Of a stretch of DNA of 64,000 bases, positions 47,505-55,856 are shown piece after piece; position 1 is the first letter of the stretch; each line of letters begins with the position of its first letter. The translations under genes and the position numbers were made by a program. Below the pieces are notes generated by a model that saw only the letters and a list, made by a program, of their open reading frames with translations, did not search any database and had not been told where the DNA came from. Source of the DNA: Pseudomonadota bacterium (GTDB taxonomy: Bacteria; Desulfobacterota; Desulfobacteria; Desulfobacterales; JAHIVH01); the NCBI GenBank assembly GCA_018816735.1, contig JAHIVH010000130.1:44101-108100 (forward strand). Reading direction: 5' to 3'.

Positions 47505-47528
47505 ACCTCCGGCAGCCCTGCCGGAGGT
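47505..47528 (+). terminator. Strong intrinsic terminator
   Basis: Perfect 11-base inverted repeat (ACCTCCGGCAG and its complement, 2-base loop before fraying) followed on the plus strand by TTTTATT. On the minus strand the hairpin sits six bases after the stop of the oxidoreductase gene but lacks a U-tract, so the main direction appears to be plus, where no normal gene precedes it. Confidence 0.8.
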
Positions 47529-47533
47529 TTTAT

Positions 47534-48784
47534 TCAACCATACATTACATCCGCACTGGTAAGAGATTGACCAATGATCTTCTCTTTCAAAAAACGGATA
47601 TTTCTCTGCTCACGCATGATAAACCGATAGAGACCTGCATTTTTGATATCACCGATCATGACAAGCCCCAGAAGATAGTTCCCGTCCTTTGAAAACACCA
47701 GTTTTCTATAGGACGTGTCTGAAATATTTTTATGAATCTCGTGTTCATTGTTTCCGGGATGAACCACACCCATGGATACAAAGGGAAGGCCTGCCACCTG
47801 AGTGGCATTCATCACACCAAATGTGCCGCTGTAAGCTGTGGGGCAACCGGCCATATTCTTTCCGGCACAAGTCCCCATTTCCGCCGCATTGGTCCATAAA
47901 CCGGTTACAATTCGTTCTCCTGTGATGGGATCAAACGTGACAGCCACGTCCCCTGCGGCAAAGATATCGTTCATACTGCTTTTGGTATAACGGTCCACCA
48001 CTACGCCCGAATCAATCTCTATGCCCGAATCGCCCAGAAAGTCCACACACGGCCTAACCCCCTTACCGATAAATACCATTTCGCATGCGATTTCCCGGTT
48101 ATCATCCAGAACAACCGAGCAGACGCCTTTCGAACCATCCACGATTTTCCGTGCCGAACATCCGGTCATGATTTTAAGGCCAGCCTGTTCAAGGGCGTTT
48201 CTGATCATCACCGCATCTTCAGGTTCCATGAGCTGGGAGAGAATTTCAGGAGAGTATACCACAAGCGTAACCTCAAGGCCTTTTTCCAGAAGGGAAAAAG
48301 CGGCCTTCAGGTTAAGGAGTCCGCCTCCCAGCATCACCGCGTGTGTGACATTTGAAGATCGTTTGGCCGCCGCCCTTGCCTGAGAAAGTGTTCTTAGCGC
48401 ATAGACCCCCTCCACATCCACCCCTTCTATCTCAGGCGGCAGATAGGGTTTTCCTCCGGAAGCAATCAAAAGGCGGTCATAGGACACGATTTGTCCTGAA
48501 TCCGTGATCACCCGTTTTTGTCCGGCATCGACCCTCGTGACCCTTGTATTGGTGAAGAGCTCGAACCCTTCCTGAACATAAGGGCCCTGGCCGACCATTT
48601 TAACATCGGATGATCCTTTTTTTCCACTGATGATAAAAGGAATCATGGGTCTGAAATACGGCGCATCCTTCTCTTCAGAGACGACTCTCACCCGGGCCCG
48701 GGGTGTTGTTTTCAATATCGCACAGGCAGCTGACAATCCAGCGGCACTGGCACCGATAACCACATGGTTTAAATGTCCGGCCAT
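47534..48784 (-). CDS. NAD(P)/FAD-dependent oxidoreductase of the CO dehydrogenase operon
   Basis: Flavoprotein of 416 residues in the pyridine-nucleotide-disulfide oxidoreductase fold. The FAD Rossmann motif is VVIGASAAGLSAA at the N-terminus, the NAD(P) motif lies around VMLGGGLLNLKAAFSLLEKG, and the second FAD motif is FAAGDVAVTFD. It lacks a redox CxxC pair. In several anaerobes a protein of this type follows cooS and cooF and passes electrons from CO oxidation to NAD(P)+. That role is inferred here from the identical order. The ATG at 48784 has GAGGGG seven bases upstream and lies one base past the cooF stop codon. Confidence 0.85.
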   Translation of the reverse strand: MAGHLNHVVIGASAAGLSAACAILKTTPRARVRVVSEEKDAPYFRPMIPFIISGKKGSSDVKMVGQGPYVQEGFELFTNTRVTRVDAGQKRVITDSGQIVSYDRLLIASGGKPYLPPEIEGVDVEGVYALRTLSQARAAAKRSSNVTHAVMLGGGLLNLKAAFSLLEKGLEVTLVVYSPEILSQLMEPEDAVMIRNALEQAGLKIMTGCSARKIVDGSKGVCSVVLDDNREIACEMVFIGKGVRPCVDFLGDSGIEIDSGVVVDRYTKSSMNDIFAAGDVAVTFDPITGERIVTGLWTNAAEMGTCAGKNMAGCPTAYSGTFGVMNATQVAGLPFVSMGVVHPGNNEHEIHKNISDTSYRKLVFSKDGNYLLGLVMIGDIKNAGLYRFIMREQRNIRFLKEKIIGQSLTSADVMYG

Positions 48785-48785
48785 A

Positions 48786-49292
48786 TCATTTCCCCTCACC
48801 CCGGCTCAATTCTTCTGCTGCATGCCGGCGCTTGTCTTTGGAAAAGGTTGTCACGCTCTGGTAGACGAGTGCTTTTGTGGGGCATGCAGAGACGCATGCC
48901 GGTTCTTCAAGGTCCGGACAACGGTCACAGCGATAGGCCTTTTGTGCGTCAAGGTGTCTTCCGATAACGCCATACGGGCATACCATCACACACGTCCAGC
49001 ACCCAATGCATTTGTCCGCGTCTGTAAAGAGCGAATGATCCTCCATACGTCTGATTGCACCTGCGATGCAGGCATGCATGCAAGGGGCATCCTCACAGTG
49101 ACGGCACAATACGGGTATGGGAAGGTTTTCCGAAACGGCCTCCACATACACCCTGTTTTTGGGCAAAGGGACTTCTCCCATGGCTTCATACATGTTTTTT
49201 GATGCAGAATGGGCCACAGCACAGGCCAGTTCGCAGCTATGACATCCCATACAACGATTTTTTCGAAGAAAAATCTCTTTTACCTGATCCAT
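48786..49292 (-). CDS. cooF: CooF-like 4Fe-4S electron-transfer protein
   Basis: Polyferredoxin of 168 residues that takes electrons from the CO dehydrogenase. Four Cys-rich motifs are visible: CMGCHSCELAC, CRHCEDAPCMHAC, CIGCWTCVMVC and CDRCPDLEEPACVSAC, enough for four [4Fe-4S] clusters. A longer frame starts at 49397, but the ATG at 49292 has AAGGAG seven bases upstream and matches CooF length. It is 25 bases downstream of cooS. Confidence 0.9.
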   Translation of the reverse strand: MDQVKEIFLRKNRCMGCHSCELACAVAHSASKNMYEAMGEVPLPKNRVYVEAVSENLPIPVLCRHCEDAPCMHACIAGAIRRMEDHSLFTDADKCIGCWTCVMVCPYGVIGRHLDAQKAYRCDRCPDLEEPACVSACPTKALVYQSVTTFSKDKRRHAAEELSRGEGK

Positions 49293-49317
49293 GTTGATCT
49301 CCTTTGTTTCTATAAAA

Positions 49318-51231
49318 TCAAAGCCCAAGGCCTTTCCTTCTCTCATCAATGGCAGCCAAAAGTTTGTCTGCCGCTGATTCAGGATCAAGATCCACAATAA
49401 AATAGCCGCCGGTCAAATCTTTAACTGTTTTTGTCAGCACATCCACAACAAGAGGGCTGCCCATAACAGGCAACATCACACCCACATGGGTGGGCAAACC
49501 TGCGGCTACCGCATATGCACCAATGGAAACCGCTTTCTCAGAAACAGCTTCAGCAGCCGATGCCACCACCGGAAGGGAAGACGTATCCACTCCCAGATAA
49601 TTGGCCAAGGCAACTGTCAGGGCAACCGCCCGGGAATTATCAACACAAGACCCCATATGAAGTACGGGCGGAAGGGGGCCGCCCAGTCCATTGGCCTCAC
49701 CTATGGCTGTGAGAACCGCTTTTATGCCGTCACCGCAACACGCATTCACATTGGCAGGGTCCATCAGGCCATGACGCATCAATGCACCGGCACCGCAGCC
49801 CGTGGCAAGGATCAGCACATTTTCCTTGAGCATCTTCCTGGCCATAATCACAAAATTTTCATCCTGGGGAACTTTGACATTGTTGCATCCGGCATACAGA
49901 CATACCCCTCTGATGTTTCCGGCCTTGAGATGATCCACCACCGGTTTCAACGGTTCTTTTTCATCCAGTTTTGAAAGCGCAGCGACAATGGCTTCGACGG
50001 AAAAACCTGCCACAACAGGCGTCTTCACCTCAGGTATCTCAACGGGCTTTCCCTTTCTTTTGGCAAAATTTCCGGCAGCCATGGCAAGTATTTCTTCGGC
50101 TTTCAAGACAGCTTCTTCTTCAGCAAAATTCATATGATCAGCACCGGTGATCTTGCACAAATCCATGGTGGTCAACACTTGTGTGCCCATACATTGGGCC
50201 ACGGTCGCCACTGAAGGCATGATGCATTGGTAATCGACCACCATCAGGTCAACCGCACCGGTCAAAATAGCTGTTTCCTGGCTTACCGAATGCGTGCAGG
50301 AAGGAATGCCATGACGCATCATGATCTCGTTTCCCGTGCAGCATATCCCCACCAGATTAAACCCTTTTGCCCCTTTGGATATGGCCATACCCTGTTTTTC
50401 TCGGGCTACAGACACGAGAATATCCGATAGAACAGGGTTGTGTCCGTGGAGGGCAATGTTTACCCAGTCTTTTTTAAGCGTCCCCAGATTGGCTTCACTG
50501 GTCACAGGGGAAGGTGTCCCAAACAGAATATCCGCAAGGTCCGTTCCCATGTAACAGCCTGCCAGATCCGCCACACCGCATCTCAAGCCTGCAAGAAGCA
50601 GATTCACTGGATCCGCATCCACCCCGTAAAGAGTCCGGTGCATGATTTCAGAAATTTCATGATCGATTCCCTTGGGGACCAGACCATGTTTTTTCAATAC
50701 GGCCACTCTTTTTTCAGGCACCACTGTGGCAGCCCACATCACCGGGGTTTCTTTTTCATGAAAATCGGCAAGGGCAGCCTGGGCCAAATCTTTTGCTATG
50801 TCCTTTGCCAAGCGTCCGTCTACGGGAATTCCCATTCGCGTTGACACCGCTTTCAATTTGACTTCATCCTTGATCTGGTAATCCCTGGTTTTATCCAGAG
50901 ACATTTTCATCAGGGTATGCGCCAAATGTTTGGCATGACCCGAATGGGCGGCCGTACCTGCGGCTATAGCCCGATCCAGGCCTCTGGCTACCATCACATC
51001 GGCTGTAGCTCCGCAAATGCCGGTCTTTGGTCCATCGCCAAACGGATCAATACGGCAGGGTCCCTGAAGGCAGTGTCTGCAGCACAGGCCTGTATCCCCA
51101 AAACCACATTGGGGGAGCATCACCTCATACCGGTCCCACACGGTTTGAATATTTTCTTTCCGTGCCTTTTCAAGCATCTGATTTACAGCCGGATCAAGAC
51201 TCTTTTTGTTTGAATTCCCTGGTTTTGCCAT
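49318..51231 (-). CDS. cooS: Anaerobic carbon monoxide dehydrogenase catalytic subunit CooS
   Basis: Ni-Fe CO dehydrogenase of 637 residues that interconverts CO and CO2. D-cluster ligands Cys42 and Cys50 and B-cluster ligands Cys51, Cys54, Cys59 and Cys73 are in CGFGDTGLCCRHCLQGPC and GICGAT. C-cluster regions are present: LHGHNPVLSD (His), GICCTGNE, YAGCNNVK, LATGCGAGAL and HMGSCVDNSRA. The ATG at 51231 has AGGAGG eight bases upstream; a 45-residue upstream extension is not supported. There is no acsA-type partner or CooC nickel chaperone here. With CooF and the flavoprotein it fits the monofunctional CODH-to-NAD(P) type. Confidence 0.95.
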   Translation of the reverse strand: MAKPGNSNKKSLDPAVNQMLEKARKENIQTVWDRYEVMLPQCGFGDTGLCCRHCLQGPCRIDPFGDGPKTGICGATADVMVARGLDRAIAAGTAAHSGHAKHLAHTLMKMSLDKTRDYQIKDEVKLKAVSTRMGIPVDGRLAKDIAKDLAQAALADFHEKETPVMWAATVVPEKRVAVLKKHGLVPKGIDHEISEIMHRTLYGVDADPVNLLLAGLRCGVADLAGCYMGTDLADILFGTPSPVTSEANLGTLKKDWVNIALHGHNPVLSDILVSVAREKQGMAISKGAKGFNLVGICCTGNEIMMRHGIPSCTHSVSQETAILTGAVDLMVVDYQCIMPSVATVAQCMGTQVLTTMDLCKITGADHMNFAEEEAVLKAEEILAMAAGNFAKRKGKPVEIPEVKTPVVAGFSVEAIVAALSKLDEKEPLKPVVDHLKAGNIRGVCLYAGCNNVKVPQDENFVIMARKMLKENVLILATGCGAGALMRHGLMDPANVNACCGDGIKAVLTAIGEANGLGGPLPPVLHMGSCVDNSRAVALTVALANYLGVDTSSLPVVASAAEAVSEKAVSIGAYAVAAGLPTHVGVMLPVMGSPLVVDVLTKTVKDLTGGYFIVDLDPESAADKLLAAIDERRKGLGL

Positions 51232-51417
51232 GGTCAATCCTCCTGGAATTGATTGTTGGTATTCATTTTTTGAAAAAAGAAAAATACATAAATCATTTTT
51301 TTCGTAAAAATGGGTTGTGTGTGTTGAACCCCTTAAGCGGCAAGTTTTATTCATTAGATGAGGCATCTTCTTTTACATCATTTTCTTAGCACAGCCCTCT
51401 CAAATCGCAAATAAAAA

Positions 51418-51659
51418 ATGAGGTCTGATTTTCCGTCAACAATTGACAAATTGAAAGACTTGGCATTAGCCAATGCAATAAACTTCAAAAAAAGGCAGCC
51501 ACCCATGAATACAAATATAAAGTCATTGATTACTATGATATGGATACAGGAACCACTCTTGGCGGGAAAATAGACAGGGAAAGTATTGATAGGGATATGG
51601 ATGGTCAATCTACGGATGGAACCCGTCTATCTTACCACATATCGACCCAACGATTATAA
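51418..51659 (+). pseudogene. Small frameshifted gene upstream of cooS
   Basis: Two overlapping plus-strand frames look like one protein of about 80 residues. The first (from ATG 51418) reads MRSDFPSTIDKLKDLALANA then INFKK. After a run of seven A at 51487-51493 the -1 frame continues KAATHEYKYKVIDYYDMDTG, then TTLGGKIDRESIDRDMDGQS and a short tail to TAA at 51657. One extra A restores a single frame. A recent mutation, a sequencing error or programmed slippage are all possible. The product is hydrophilic and not recognised. There is no clear ribosome binding site. Confidence 0.45.
51435..51447. promoter_or_regulatory. GTCAA-N3-TTGAC palindrome
   Basis: Perfect inverted repeat GTCAACAATTGAC about 205 bases upstream of cooS. 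It could be a regulator site but lies inside the frameshifted small gene and does not match the CooA consensus I know (TGTCA-N6-CGACA). Confidence 0.2.
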
Positions 51660-51688
51660 GTTTTGAGTATGCTGCAAACAACAAATAT

Positions 51689-52450
51689 TTATGGCTCAAC
51701 GGATTTTGAAGACGCTTTATCTTCAGAGAACAAACGGCTTATTTCCCCAGGGATTTCTGGTGATGAGATGACTTTCCGTGCCGACGATCCGAGCGGGTTG
51801 ATGCTGATCGACATGGCGTGCAACGCAAGCCTGTCGAAACCGAAATTTGATTTTAAAAATTTCAGGGAACGGGGCGTTCCATAGCGTTTATCCCCGACAA
51901 CCGGATGACCGGCCAATTTCGCATGACGCCTTATCTGATGTATTCTCCCGGTTAATGGAGAACACGCAACATATGTATAATGAAAACTTGAATCCAGAAC
52001 TTTAAAAAAAGTTTCCGATGGCTGTTTATCTGTTTTTCCGGCCGGATCCATCCTGCCCCCCGGATGCTTTGAAAGTGGAAATTTCCATGTGCCACGACCT
52101 TCCGAATCAATCTTAGGCAAAAGGTTCCCGTGAAGCAGGGCAATATATTTTTTTTCAATGGTTCTTTCTTCAAACTGAAGTGAGAAATGCCTAAAAGCCT
52201 CCTTGTTACAGGCAAGAAGAATGATACCGCTGGTGTCCCGATCCAGACGATGAATGGGATGAATCCCAAACGTTTCTTCATATTCAATAAGTCTTCCCAT
52301 TTCAGGTGTTTTTTTTATATATGCTGAAATGATGGAACAGATGTTCTTCCGGTCATTGTGAACACTGATACCGCTTGGTTTATCCACGGCTATCCAGCCT
52401 TTTCCCGATGAAATAACCGGCACAGGTAATTTAACATGCGACTTTAACAT
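51689..52450 (-). CDS. RluA-family pseudouridine synthase
   Basis: RNA-modifying enzyme of 253 residues. The catalytic Asp lies in HRLDRDTSGIIL, followed by the RluA-type motifs KKYIALLHG and GRIHQIRRHAKLAGHPVVGDKRYG. There is no N-terminal S4 domain, as in RluA/TruC-like and other short members. The N-terminal VDKPSGISVH motif is typical. The RNA target cannot be assigned. The ribosome binding site AAGGGA precedes the ATG. It appears to be a single-gene unit. Confidence 0.92.
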   Translation of the reverse strand: MLKSHVKLPVPVISSGKGWIAVDKPSGISVHNDRKNICSIISAYIKKTPEMGRLIEYEETFGIHPIHRLDRDTSGIILLACNKEAFRHFSLQFEERTIEKKYIALLHGNLLPKIDSEGRGTWKFPLSKHPGGRMDPAGKTDKQPSETFFKVLDSSFHYTYVACSPLTGRIHQIRRHAKLAGHPVVGDKRYGTPRSLKFLKSNFGFDRLALHAMSISINPLGSSARKVISSPEIPGEISRLFSEDKASSKSVEP

Positions 52451-52530
52451 TTAATCCCTTCAAAATACCTCTAAATTTCAATAAAGACAGTCTTTTTTGA
52501 TTCAGTTCAAAAGCTCTTGTTGATTTTTAC

Positions 52531-53514
52531 CTATATTTCCTTAATCGAAAAAAGCTTTTGATACGATTTTGGAGTAAGCCCTGTATACCGTTTGAAAATT
52601 TTTCTAAAAAAGCTGGAATCTTCATACCCGATATTTATCGCAATTTCATCTATATTATTGCTTTTCTGTTCCAGCAACCTTTTAGCTTTCTCAACTCTTA
52701 TCATCTGTATGTACTTAATAGGAGGATAACCGGTTGCCTCTTTAAAACGGCGTTTGAAATTTCTTTCGCACATATTGACTCTCTCCGAAAAATCTTCAAT
52801 CGTAAATGACTGATGAAAATTGTTTTCGATCAAGTCCTGGATTAATTGAATCTCCGGATCATTATGGTGTGAAGGTCTTATAGTTGGGGAAAATGGTGTT
52901 TGGGTAGTAAAGGACATTCTAAGCACAAGAGCTTTTGAACATTCAATTGCAACTTCCTGCCCATAGAACATTTTGATCAGGTAAAGGCATAAATTCATCC
53001 AAGCTGTGGTCCCTCCGGCACAGAATAGAATACCGTCTCTCGTTACTAACTGATTTGTATCGAGTTTTACATCCGGGTAGCGATTCACAAATTGATCATG
53101 ATAACTCCAATGCGTTGTTGCAAGCTTCCCATCAAGTAATCCTGCTTCCGCCATCAAAAAAGCACCGCTGCAAATACCCAGTATATATGTCCCTTTTTTA
53201 TAGTGATGCCACAGCCAGGGGTAAACCGGATGAAGTTCCTCAAGCGATTCTTCGATAAAGCCTGCAATGCAGGGTAAAATGATAAGGTCAGTGGATTCGA
53301 TATCGTTAATCTCGCTTTGCGGCTGTATAACAAGGTTATTAAAATAATGAATCGGTTTTCCATCCATTGAAGTTAATTCCACATTAAAATATGGACTGGG
53401 ATTAATACCGCATTTATAGTTCCACTGACTCCCCACCAGGCTGAAAAAATCCAATGGTCCGCTAATAGTTGTTGCCAACGCATTTTTGATTCCCAGCACT
53501 GTGACCTTTTTCAT
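52531..53514 (-). CDS. GlxA-type AraC family transcriptional regulator
   Basis: Transcription factor of 327 residues with an N-terminal DJ-1/PfpI-like domain (residues 1-190, nucleophile-elbow Cys in GICSGAFLMAEAGLL) and a C-terminal AraC double helix-turn-helix (about 225-320: FTIEDFSERVNMCERNFKRR and DEIAINIGYEDSSFFRKIFK). It is divergently transcribed from the GMC-SDR-AhpD operon, 97 bases away, and is the obvious candidate regulator of that operon. The ATG at 53514 has AAGGAG upstream. The inducer is unknown. Confidence 0.9.
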   Translation of the reverse strand: MKKVTVLGIKNALATTISGPLDFFSLVGSQWNYKCGINPSPYFNVELTSMDGKPIHYFNNLVIQPQSEINDIESTDLIILPCIAGFIEESLEELHPVYPWLWHHYKKGTYILGICSGAFLMAEAGLLDGKLATTHWSYHDQFVNRYPDVKLDTNQLVTRDGILFCAGGTTAWMNLCLYLIKMFYGQEVAIECSKALVLRMSFTTQTPFSPTIRPSHHNDPEIQLIQDLIENNFHQSFTIEDFSERVNMCERNFKRRFKEATGYPPIKYIQMIRVEKAKRLLEQKSNNIDEIAINIGYEDSSFFRKIFKRYTGLTPKSYQKLFSIKEI

Positions 53515-53611
53515 AAAGCCTGTCTCCTTAAACAAATTTTGCCCTATCGACCCGCAATAAGTCCTTTATGCCACTTTTATTTTTCAAAAACAACATCTAT
53601 AAAAGAGAAAC
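53515..53611. promoter_or_regulatory. Divergent promoter region of regulator and redox operon
   Basis: 97 bases between the AraC-type regulator and the GMC oxidoreductase gene, AT-rich towards the operon. Both promoters and any operator must lie here. I could not pick out a convincing hexamer pair. Confidence 0.5.
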
Positions 53612-54964
53612 ATGTCAGATAAATTTTTCATAAGGACAAAAAAATTGAAAACTGCCAATAAAGAATTTGATGCCATCGTGATCGGGAGCGGTCCAGGTGG
53701 AGCAACCGTGGCCCGGGAGTTATCTCAGCATGGGAAAAAGGTACTTATTTTGGAGTGGGGCCCAAATGAACCATTGAAAGGCAGCTTTTGGCAAATGTTT
53801 AAGGATTGTCTTGTTCTCGGCAAAAGCACTTATGTGACGAAAAATTTTCTGGCGGTGGTTCGTGGTATAACTACCGGTGGCAGTTCACGGTATTATTGTG
53901 CACTTGCAATTGATCCGCCAGTGGACGAGTTGAAAAAATTTGGGGTGGACCTTACAAAAGAAATTAAAGAAATAAAAAACATAGTGCCTTGTGAATCACT
54001 CCGTGATGATCTAATGACCCAGGCGGCAATGGTATTTAAGGAAAGCGCACTTGATCTGGGCTATGACTGGCAGAAAGCAAATAAATATATCTACCAGTAC
54101 AAATGCCGCAAAGAATGTGATTTGTGCCTGTATGGATGCCCCTATGGTGCAAAATGGAGTGCGGTGAACTTTATTGACGATGCCCTGAAATACGATGCCA
54201 AAATGATTAACAAGGCAAAAGTGACAAAAATTATTGTTGAACAAAATAGAGCCACCGGTGTGGAATATCAATATGAAAAGAAGACATTTAAGGTATATGC
54301 CTCGAAAGTTATCCTTTGTGCCGGCGGCATCGGGTCCCCTTTGATTCTTCGCCAAAGCGGCCTCCCGGGAGTTGGTTGCAATTTTTTCTTTGATCCGTTC
54401 GTGTTTATATGGGGGAAAGTAGATCGTGTCACGTCCGGAAAAGGTATTCCCATGTGCTCAAGAATTATTCTGGAGGACGAAGGCATTGTGTTGACCGATC
54501 ATAACGTATCCCACATGCATAAAGGCATCTTCGATATCCAGGGATTCAAGCCGGGAAAAGTATTTTCTTTTTCCAACATGGTACCCATCCAGGCCAAAAC
54601 CAGGGACGGTCTTTCCGGATATTTGAGCAAGGGGGGTTGGGTAATGAAAAGTTTGACAGATAAAGATCGGCAAAAACTAAAATCGGGATATGAGCACGCA
54701 AAAAAAATCCTTGAAAACGCCGGTGCGAAAAACATCTATAAAAGCTCTGTCATGGCTGCACACCCCGGCGGTACTGTCAAAATCGGAGAGTTTCTTGATA
54801 AAGACCTGAAAACCGAATATGACAATCTTTATGTGTGTGATGCCTCGGTAATACCTCATGAAATGGGACTTCCGCCTTCATTGACGATTCTTTCAATGGC
54901 AAAACGGCTGTCCAAGCACTTATTAGGAATGGAAAAACTGGAGGGAAGGGATGGAACTGAATAA
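53612..54964 (+). CDS. GMC-type FAD-dependent oxidoreductase with Cys-rich motif (alcohol oxidase/dehydrogenase-like)
   Basis: Flavoprotein of 450 residues. The FAD motif is AIVIGSGPGGATVARELS, and the GMC-type C-terminal signature lies around MAAHPGGTVKIG and VCDASVIPHEMGLPPSLTI. A Cys-rich stretch CRKECDLCLYGCPYGAKW (residues about 164-181, spacing C-x3-C-x2-C-x3-C) precedes WSAVNFIDDAL. A related cysteine region occurs in long-chain alcohol oxidases and may bind an Fe-S cluster or metal. The likely reaction is oxidation of an alcohol or a ring carbon. It overlaps the SDR gene by 14 bases and is the first gene of a five-gene operon. Confidence 0.85.
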   Translation: MSDKFFIRTKKLKTANKEFDAIVIGSGPGGATVARELSQHGKKVLILEWGPNEPLKGSFWQMFKDCLVLGKSTYVTKNFLAVVRGITTGGSSRYYCALAIDPPVDELKKFGVDLTKEIKEIKNIVPCESLRDDLMTQAAMVFKESALDLGYDWQKANKYIYQYKCRKECDLCLYGCPYGAKWSAVNFIDDALKYDAKMINKAKVTKIIVEQNRATGVEYQYEKKTFKVYASKVILCAGGIGSPLILRQSGLPGVGCNFFFDPFVFIWGKVDRVTSGKGIPMCSRIILEDEGIVLTDHNVSHMHKGIFDIQGFKPGKVFSFSNMVPIQAKTRDGLSGYLSKGGWVMKSLTDKDRQKLKSGYEHAKKILENAGAKNIYKSSVMAAHPGGTVKIGEFLDKDLKTEYDNLYVCDASVIPHEMGLPPSLTILSMAKRLSKHLLGMEKLEGRDGTE

Positions 54965-55802
54965 TGCCTGGGTTGTCATAACCGGTGCGAGTCGCGGCAT
55001 AGGAGCTACTATTGCCAAAGCGTTTGCCCAAAAAGGCGCAACGCTCATTTTGATTGCCCGATCAAAAGAAGGGTTAGAAAAAACATGCCATCAGGTTGAA
55101 AATCTGGGCGGTAAGGCACATGCCATACCTTTTGATCTTGAAAAAATTTCGCAAATTGAAAACCTGGTTGAAAAAATTTATAAGCTGACTCCGCGCGTGG
55201 ATGTTCTTATAAATAATGCGGGGCTGGAAAAATATTGTTTTTATACAAATTATCAGTGCAAGGACATCTTATCGATTCTGTCCGTCAACCTGATCGCCCC
55301 CATGGAACTGACACGGCTATTGCTTCCCGGTATGCTGAACCAGAGAAAAGGTCACATTATCAATATCAGCTCAGTTGCAGGTAAACTGGCCGAAATCTAT
55401 AATACACTTTATGATACATCAAAAGGCGGAATGGAGTTATGGACCGACGCTTTACGCCAGGAACTATATAAGACCAACGTAAAAGTCTCTTCAATTAATC
55501 CCGGTGGTGTAACAGATGCCGGGATGATTTATAATATCGGAGAGAAATATCCGATCCTTCTTGGATCATGTACAAGCCAGGACGTTGCAGATGCAGTCAT
55601 AAATTGTACTTCGAGATACAAATCCCGGGTATTTGTAAACAACATACCGATAAAACCGTTAGTCATAATCAATGTATTATTTCCCCGGCTGTTAGATGCA
55701 ATTTCCAGGTGGATAGGATTAACAAAAGTAAATAGAAAAAAAGTAGAAAAACGTTTGAGGGAAGACATATTAAAAAGCACAAAAGAAAACAGTTTGAATT
55801 GA
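54951..55802 (+). CDS. Short-chain dehydrogenase/reductase
   Basis: NAD(P)-dependent SDR of 283 residues. The cofactor motif is TGASRGIGATIAKAF, then NNAG (INNAGLEKY), with the catalytic Ser in INISSVAGKL and the Tyr-Lys pair in YDTSKGG. The 60 C-terminal residues are basic and partly hydrophobic (VIINVLFPRLLDAIS), which suggests peripheral membrane contact. The Shine-Dalgarno GAGGGAAGGG lies within the end of the GMC gene. It probably interconverts the alcohol/ketone pair handled by the GMC enzyme. The substrate is unknown. Confidence 0.9.
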   Translation: MELNNAWVVITGASRGIGATIAKAFAQKGATLILIARSKEGLEKTCHQVENLGGKAHAIPFDLEKISQIENLVEKIYKLTPRVDVLINNAGLEKYCFYTNYQCKDILSILSVNLIAPMELTRLLLPGMLNQRKGHIINISSVAGKLAEIYNTLYDTSKGGMELWTDALRQELYKTNVKVSSINPGGVTDAGMIYNIGEKYPILLGSCTSQDVADAVINCTSRYKSRVFVNNIPIKPLVIINVLFPRLLDAISRWIGLTKVNRKKVEKRLREDILKSTKENSLN

Positions 55803-55856
55803 AACCAGATATAATTAGAAGCCATTTAAAAATCTATTTAAAGTGAGGGAGCAGAT

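Noticed and set aside
48630..49202. A 190-codon plus-strand frame
   Set aside because: Antisense to the flavoprotein and cooF genes, whose motifs are unambiguous.
49486..49974. A 162-codon plus-strand frame
   Set aside because: Antisense to cooS over conserved cluster ligands; a shadow of codon bias.
51435..51447. The GTCAA-N3-TTGAC palindrome as a CooA-type CO-sensor site
   Set aside because: Spacing and sequence do not match the CooA site I know, and it lies about 205 bases from cooS; kept only as a low-confidence feature.
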